This document shows, one piece after another, positions 44,201 through 64,000 of a stretch of 64,000 bases of DNA. Positions within the stretch are counted from its first letter, which is position 1. Each line of letters begins with the position of its first letter. The notes under the pieces were generated by a model, which did not search any database, was not told where the DNA came from, and was given only the letters and a program-made list of their open reading frames with translations. The translations under genes were made by a program, and so were the position numbers. Source of the stretch: Camarhynchus parvulus (lineage: Eukaryota > Chordata > Aves > Passeriformes > Thraupidae); assembly GCF_901933205.1 (NCBI RefSeq), contig NC_044601.1, positions 34,882,352 to 34,946,351 on the forward strand. The letters are read 5' to 3'.

Positions 44201-46557
44201 AACACTTGTTGCTTGCATCTTATGCCTTATGATCCAAATTTGCAGGTTTATAGTTTTGTCCTTTGCCTCTTGTCCCATCACCATGTACTGCTGGAAGTAA
44301 TCCTGCTCTATATTCTCTGCACTGTCTTATTTTCTCTTCTTAAGACTGAGCAGGCCCAGATCTCTCAGCCTCTCCTCATAACTGCATTCAGCTTCCAGCC
44401 ATCTTGGAGGCCTCCTCTGGCCTCACTCTAGGACACTGATGTCCTTCCTCCCCTGTAATGGGGAGCCCAGAACTACAGCACTCTCGATATGGCCTCACAA
44501 CTGCCGTGTAGCAGGAAGACACACTTCCCAAGACTTGCTGACTATGCTCTTGGTAATACATGCCGGAACGGCATTGGCTTTCTGTGCTGCAAGAGCACTT
44601 CCCCAGATCATATTCTACTTGATGGTCACTAGGATTTCAGGCCTCTCTCTGGACAGTTATCCTCCAATTTGGATTGTTGCGTGGACTCGCTTCATCTCAG
44701 ATTAAAAATCTTGATCTTGTTCTTAATGAATTTCATGGCAATTGTGTCCAGGTCCCTTTGAGTTGCAGCCCTTTGTCACCATCATTTTGTCCCTGCCTCT
44801 GGTTTGGTATCAGTTGCATGTTTGCTGAAAGCACATGTTGCCTTATCATCCAGGTCATTAATCAAAACATTATAGATGTCACTACTGATCTCTAAAGAAT
44901 CTTCTGCTCCATAATCATCAGCTGGACTTCGCAGCATCAACTACTTGCTTATCCCACCCATATATATTGTGAATCTGGGGACAGGGACACTATAGAAAGC
45001 TGTCAAGTCTTTGCTAAAGTCATGATATGCAATGCTCAGTGCTCTCCCTTTATTTATACTGTTCATCACTTCAGCAAAGAAAACAAAGACCTCAGTCAGG
45101 CATAATTCAACCTTGAAACTAAAGTTAACCAGTTAACTTCTTGTCCTTTGCATGTTTAGAAATGGCTTTAAGAAGTTTTGCTCTGTGAATTTGCCAGGCA
45201 CTGCAATAAGACTAACGGCCCTCTAGTTTTTTGAAGATGGGTGTAACTTTCCCAATTATCCAGAAGTTCAGCATATTGCCAAGATCCTATGAGGATTAAA
45301 ATATTAATGAATTCACAATGACAATGGCAATGGTTAAAATGGCATTGACCAGCTCCTGCAGCATGCTCAGATACACCTTGTTCCTTTGCTGTGTTCCTTT
45401 ACCATGGATACCGCATTCTTTTTTTCATACTCTACTAGGATATGGGAATCCTAAGGATCAGTTTTACTTCTTCCTTTCCAGTAAAAGGAAACAATTCTTC
45501 TCTAGACCCTTGTCACTAAGTCCTCTGCCCCATGAGATATATGGATAATATCCATAATCTCGTTAGCCTTCGTTTTCTTACTGTTGAACCTCCAAAATTT
45601 TTTTTTGTTGTACTTCAACATCTTTTATCTCCTCTTGCTTTCCTAAGTGGATTCCTAGACACACAGGTTATGTCTTTGCATTCCCCTATATGTTGCGTGT
45701 CCCTGGTACCACATTTTGTGTGCTTTCTTCTTGTGTTTGCACTCACTCAGGAGTGTTTATGTTTGCAGGCCTTATGCCACACTTGATTAACTATTTTGAT
45801 ACTGCTATGGACTTCACTTTTGCTCTGAAGACCTTTTTTGTTGAAATCTATCCAGCCCTTTTGATCTCCAAGGCAATTTTTAATGGTATCCTCAAAACAG
45901 ATCCCGAACAGAAAAATTTTGCTCTTCAGAGGTCAAGGGTTATAATTCTAGAGTTTATTTCTTTCTCTCTTCTCTGTGGCTCATGAACTCCACAGCTTCA
46001 CCTTCATGTTTGCTGCAACCAAGCCTGTCCTTTGTTTTACATTCAATCATTTCTTCCTTGTCCATGCGTAGCAGGTTCAATGGAGCATCTTTCCTAGTTG
46101 AGTCATTGATGGTGTGCAACAAGAAGTTTCAGTACTTTATGAAATATTCTTAACAGCTGACAGAGTAAAGTCGTTTAGTTAGTAACTGGTTTTGGGGATT
46201 TTTTATTATTTCACTTCAATTGTGACTTCAAACTTGTTCAAATCATGTGACTTTTTGTTGTAACCTAACATTCTGTTCATATCTTGATTCTACTCATTCT
46301 TTGGAGCTTTTGTTTAGGTTATCCTTTAACGAAATTTTTAGTGATATTTTGCATATGCTTTCAAAACAGTAAGACTGCAGAGAAGTATTTCTTTTCAGTC
46401 ATAGAACCATGGCTTATCAGAAGAGCTTCTGGCTAAATTCCCTCAGTCACAAAATTTAAAATGTGTAGAGGTTGTAAAAGTTCAATTGACTTTTGGGGTA
46501 TGTAACGTTTTTCAATAAAATATTTCTTTTCAACTCCAGTTTTTATTCTTTTTTCAG
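41284..46557 (+). other. CNTNAP4: CNTNAP4 intron 9
   Basis: 5,274 bp. The first half is AT-rich with A/T-only patches (about 41970-42015 and 43165-43205). The second half is dominated by a roughly 2 kb antisense CR1. Confidence 0.9.
44150..46135 (-). mobile_element. CR1 LINE, antisense, about 2 kb, degenerate
   Basis: Antisense CR1 landmarks run in order: TTTGCCTCTTGTCCCATCAC, CTCTCAGCCTCTCCTCATAA, GGAGGCCTCCTCTGGCC, TGGGGAGCCCAGAACTACAG, GGCATTGGCTTTCTGTGC, CTTGTTCTTAATGAATTTCA, ATCCAGGTCATTAATCAA, CTATAGAAAGCTGTCAAGTC, ACGGCCCTCTAGTTTTTTGA and CATGAACTCCACAGCTTC. This spans the 3' UTR and much of the reverse transcriptase and upstream coding part. Many stops and indels make it a fossil. 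It is the longest element here. The far right border, upstream of exon 10, is uncertain. Confidence 0.88.
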
Positions 46558-46729
46558 GCTGTCCTAGCAGTGGAAACATTTCTGAATGTAATACCTCATT
46601 TGGTGGTTTTCAAGGATGCATGCGACATATTTCCATTGGTAATAAAGCAGTGGATATGATCTCTATTCAGCAGAACGGTTTTGGCAATTTCAGTGATCTT
46701 CAGATAGATTTATGTGGCATTACAGACAG
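46558..46729 (+). CDS. CNTNAP4: CNTNAP4 exon 10: end of laminin G domain 2
   Basis: 172 nt, phase 1 to phase 2. It encodes CPSSGNISECNTSFGGF, then QGCMRHISIGNKAVDMI and GFGNFSDLQIDLCGITD. The F-Q-G-C-M-R and D-L-C pair closes the second laminin G domain. Three sequons (NIS, NTS, NFS) make this the most densely glycosylatable exon here; the first two sit in a small Cys-bounded loop. Acceptor is TTTTTTCAG, donor ACAG|GTGAGA. The antisense CR1 of intron 9 ends about 420 bp upstream. Confidence 0.95.
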
Positions 46730-56868
<10,139 letters not shown>

Positions 56869-57066
56869 ATACAACGTGGACAATTATACAGCATAACAGC
56901 ACCAACCTAACCAGAGTTAAAAGTGCTAATCGAGAGAACCCACACACTGTGTTTTTCAAGTATTCTGCCAGCCTAGACCAGCTTCAGGCTACAATAAACC
57001 TTGCAGATCACTGTGAACAGGAGCTTGCTTACTACTGCAAAAAGTCAAGGCTTTTAGATAAGTCAG
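56869..57066 (+). CDS. CNTNAP4: CNTNAP4 exon 13: fibrinogen-like segment
   Basis: 198 nt, phase 1 to phase 1. It encodes DTTWTIIQHNSTNLTRVKSA, then NPHTVFFKYSASLDQLQATI, NLADHCEQELAYYCKKSR and LLDKS. The E/D-H-C-E-Q-x-x-x-Y-Y-C-K-x-S-R-L pattern is specific to CNTNAP proteins. NST and NLT overlap closely as sequons. The acceptor is unusual: it ends TTTTGAAAG with purines directly before the AG, so the polypyrimidine tract lies further upstream. Donor is TCAG|GTAAGT. Confidence 0.94.
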
Positions 57067-60357
<3,291 letters not shown>

Positions 60358-62484
60358 TGACTTTTTACTGTTCATTATTCCCAATACTTTCTTTGTTAAA
60401 AGTAAATAAAGAAAATATACAGGCCTTAGCACATTTATAATACCAAGGCAGTTGGAAATCTAAGTTGCCGTAGTGTCATCTGATTCTTTGCTATAGAACA
60501 TAATTTTTCACAATGTTATTGCTAAACACATTAAGTATTACCACTAATTCTTTCACTATAAATTTTGGGGAAGATTTAATTTTACAGATACTTTCTAGTC
60601 TTTAGTATATTGCATGTTATAAATTAAGACAATAGTTCTTTAACACAACTCCCGTTAGTTTTAGATTACTGAACATAATTAAAGTTAAAATAAAATGTTC
60701 TGTTAAAAAAGTTAATTCTTAGCATAATTTATAATTACACTTTAAGGTTTAGACTTTTTACGTCCTTTTTTTTTTTGTCTACAACATAGATAAAGAAAAT
60801 TAATACTCTTGCTATCAATGAAGCAAAGCAGTCATATGGAGTCCTATTCAAAGAGAATAAATGGATTTCTAGCATGTACATCTTCCACTTGTGCCTAAAA
60901 TTCTCTGGTGTCATTTACGATAACTTTCAAATAAATAATATAATGAATGAGTTCTTGTTACAATGTCAGATCTGAACCTTACTTTTCATTTAGTAGGATC
61001 AGATACAACTTTCTCAACAATAGTTCCAATGCAGCACAGGATTTCATAATGTGGAGAGACTATTCAAATGAAAGTTCTTCTGTTAAAGAAACTTTTATGG
61101 TCTTAAAATGATAAAGTTCATTTACTTAAATAAATGAAATTCAGTGAGTACATTAATATATACATTTTTAAAAATGCATCAATATCTATTTTTTTTGAAA
61201 GTGGGAAAATGTAAAGAAACAGAAACAACCTGATGTATGAAAAATCAAGCAATACATTTTTTTCTTCTGAAGGTCCACCCTTCCTTTAAAGGAGCGACTA
61301 CTGAGTTGGGTTGGAAAATGCTTGTTCCCTCAACATGAGCAGGGAATTCAGCAGACACAGAAATGAAAGTACAAGAAAGAGTTAATCGAAGAACAATTCT
61401 TCACAAGCTTCAAAGATTTCTGGAGAAAAGAATTTCATATTGCAGTAAAATTCACAGGGTGATATCTGTGACATTTATTCCAAAAAAGAGATTAAAGAAA
61501 CACATATATCACTAAGAATTTCCCTATTATTATTCTGTATGAAAATAAAAACAATATTAATTTCTAACACAAAAAAAAGGTAAATGCATTTTGAGAAAAA
61601 AATTAGCACCATTTCTCAGACATGTAAAATATTATTGCTCAGTTTTATCATGCATTCAACCCATGCTTACATATATAGGTTAATTTTTAATGGCAATATA
61701 TTTATAAATACAATAGATGTGAGGCTTATGTGCATATCTTCACATGCACATCCACTTCCAGTAAGTTGCTTAGATGTTTATGAGTGTATTAAATTGAAAG
61801 TGCGATGACTCTGGGTTTGTATTTCTGTTTGTATTAATTTTTGACACTTATAAGTAGAGATTCTTCCCAGTGACTCCAGTGTTACAGCGGTTATGTGTAC
61901 ACTAATTTTGGTACTTGTGATTAATGTTGTATTTGGCTCCCTAGATACTACTGTCTTGGATCAGTTGACTAGATACCTTTCACTGGTGGAAAAAGTAGGC
62001 AGAAGTTCTGCTTGTTTGAGATACATTTTGAGCACCGAGAACACCATAGTTTTGAAACATTGGTTTTGACAGTCTACTGTTATAGTGAAATCTATCTTAT
62101 TTCATGCCTTGGACATAGATTTAGCTCTAAACTCCTTATTTGACTAATCAAAAGTTTTAAGCCTATAGAACTCGAGAACAGAAATTTTTTTTTTAAAACT
62201 GGTCCTAAAAATTTAAAATATGGAAATCCTCTCCACAGAAGATAATTTATATTCCATTTACTTTTGTTTACAGCATCATTTTACTGAGGAAACACTTCTG
62301 ATGTTTTGAGGGATTTTCTTTTAGTTCTAAATTAGAAACCTGCAATATCTCACTTCATGAAAAATTAACATTTAAAAAAACCCATGTGTTGCATTCCTCA
62401 GTTAAGCAAAATGGTTTGCAAAAAAATTGTACATTTGTTTGCACTGTGCTCCAAAACAGATAAACAGGAATTGTATGCAGAAGA

Positions 62485-62486
<2 letters not shown>

Positions 62487-62546
<60 letters not shown>
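62487..62546. repeat. GAT trinucleotide repeat, 20 copies
   Basis: Sixty bases of perfect GAT, followed by a short G/A-rich patch ending about 62573. It reads as poly-Asp on the + strand and poly-His or poly-Ser on the minus strand in false frames. Confidence 0.98.
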
Positions 62547-62754
62547 AGGAAAGGAAGAGGGGAGGGGAGGAAAAAGTCAATAATTTTACTCAGCATGAGG
62601 AGTTTCTGCTGTTTATTCTGAACTATTTGCTTTGCCCTTAAAGGGAAGATTCAACCATGAATGGACTGAGTGGACAGATTGAATTTTCCAGAACAGACCT
62701 GAGTAACTGAGCATTTCCATTGATTTAGGGAAAGGAATTCATGATGTGGAGGGA

Positions 62755-62776
62755 TTTTGGCCCTAAAGGGCCAAAA
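62755..62776. repeat. Near-perfect palindrome, 10-bp arms
   Basis: TTTTGGCCCT (62755-62764) and AGGGCCAAAA (62767-62776) are exact reverse complements around an AA centre. Function unknown. Confidence 0.88.
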
Positions 62777-63406
62777 CTGGTGCTTATGAAATTTAAAAAT
62801 TCAGTTCTGGCATTAAGTCAACAAAGATTTTAAACAAGAAACTAGGTCTAATATTACAAGTACTAGATGTGTGCTCAGAGTGCAAAGTTGCATATTTTCT
62901 TTTCTGCAAATTTCATATTTGTAGCATATACTGTTTTTCCTGTAGTCAGCATGACTTTATACTTTTCTATTGGATTTTTTTAAACTTTTGTCAAGGTTGG
63001 AAAAAAAAAAGTTAGACTTACTTGAAAGGTATATTAAGCCATTAAATATTCCATATTGATGACAGGGTAAATTACAGATACAGTATGTCCTCAGCAACAT
63101 GAAACTCATTTTCAAATTTTACTTGAGCAAATTAATTGTCTTAGGCAGCCAGTGAGGTGCCCATTTATTCAAGACGACTTTTCTCACACTTGTTTTATGG
63201 TCACAACCATAAGACTACCTACTTGCAATGAAATTCTTTTAGTCCTGTCAAATGAGCCCAATGTCAACTCCAAAGCATATGTTTCTATTTACAGTTTTTT
63301 GTATCACACATACACAAACACATTATACACACATACATATTTAGGCAGCCTTTTTCAGTTTTTAAAGTTTCTTTCCTTTTTCTCAGGAGTGTGTCAATGA
63401 TAATGA

Positions 63407-64000
<594 letters not shown>

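Noticed and set aside
44040..45986. Several 70-100-residue plus-strand frames
   Set aside because: They lie antisense within the degenerate CR1 and overlap one another.
62398..62621. Poly-His, poly-Ser and poly-Asp peptides
   Set aside because: By-products of the GAT repeat read in different frames.

Overview
The window is a slice of a vertebrate, almost certainly avian, nuclear genome. It is AT-rich, made mostly of long introns, and carries four CR1 LINE fragments, the commonest retrotransposon of birds and other sauropsids. One CR1 copy ends in the ATTCTATG-type 3' repeats seen in bird CR1. Nothing looks bacterial, viral or plasmid-borne.

One gene explains all the coding sequence: twelve consecutive internal exons of a contactin-associated protein (neurexin IV/Caspr superfamily) on the + strand. 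The family is clear from the order of domains: end of a discoidin (F5/8C) domain, laminin G 1, laminin G 2, an EGF-like module, and a fibrinogen-like segment. Among paralogues the best match from memory is CNTNAP4 (Caspr4); CNTNAP3 and CNTNAP5 are the main alternatives. By comparison with the CNTNAP exon pattern these are about exons 4 to 15 of roughly 24. They give 1,972 coding bases with no stop or frameshift. Every intron begins GT and ends AG, and every junction joins in phase. The 5' exons (signal peptide, start of the discoidin domain) and the 3' exons (later laminin G domains, second EGF, membrane segment, cytoplasmic tail) lie outside the window.

Layout: 1-22769 is intron sequence (intron 3) with two antisense CR1 pieces at 2808-2915 and 3345-3800. 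Exon 4 is at 22770. Intron 4 holds a 1.1 kb GGAA-based purine array (25950-27028). Exons 5 to 8 cluster at 29576-34633, with an intron 5 of only 169 bp. Intron 8 holds a compound pentanucleotide array (36427-36875), a CA microsatellite and a sense CR1. Intron 9 holds a roughly 2 kb antisense CR1. Exons 9 to 15 run from 41137 to 63587, with a 20-copy GAT repeat in intron 14.

No wholly new biological system is visible. The features most worth a second look are the two large purine-strand tandem arrays, both with their purines on the gene's sense strand. The GGAA array also contains a 13-bp variant unit that creates repeated ETS-like sites and CpGs. Further points are the very short intron 5 and several splice sites that look weak.
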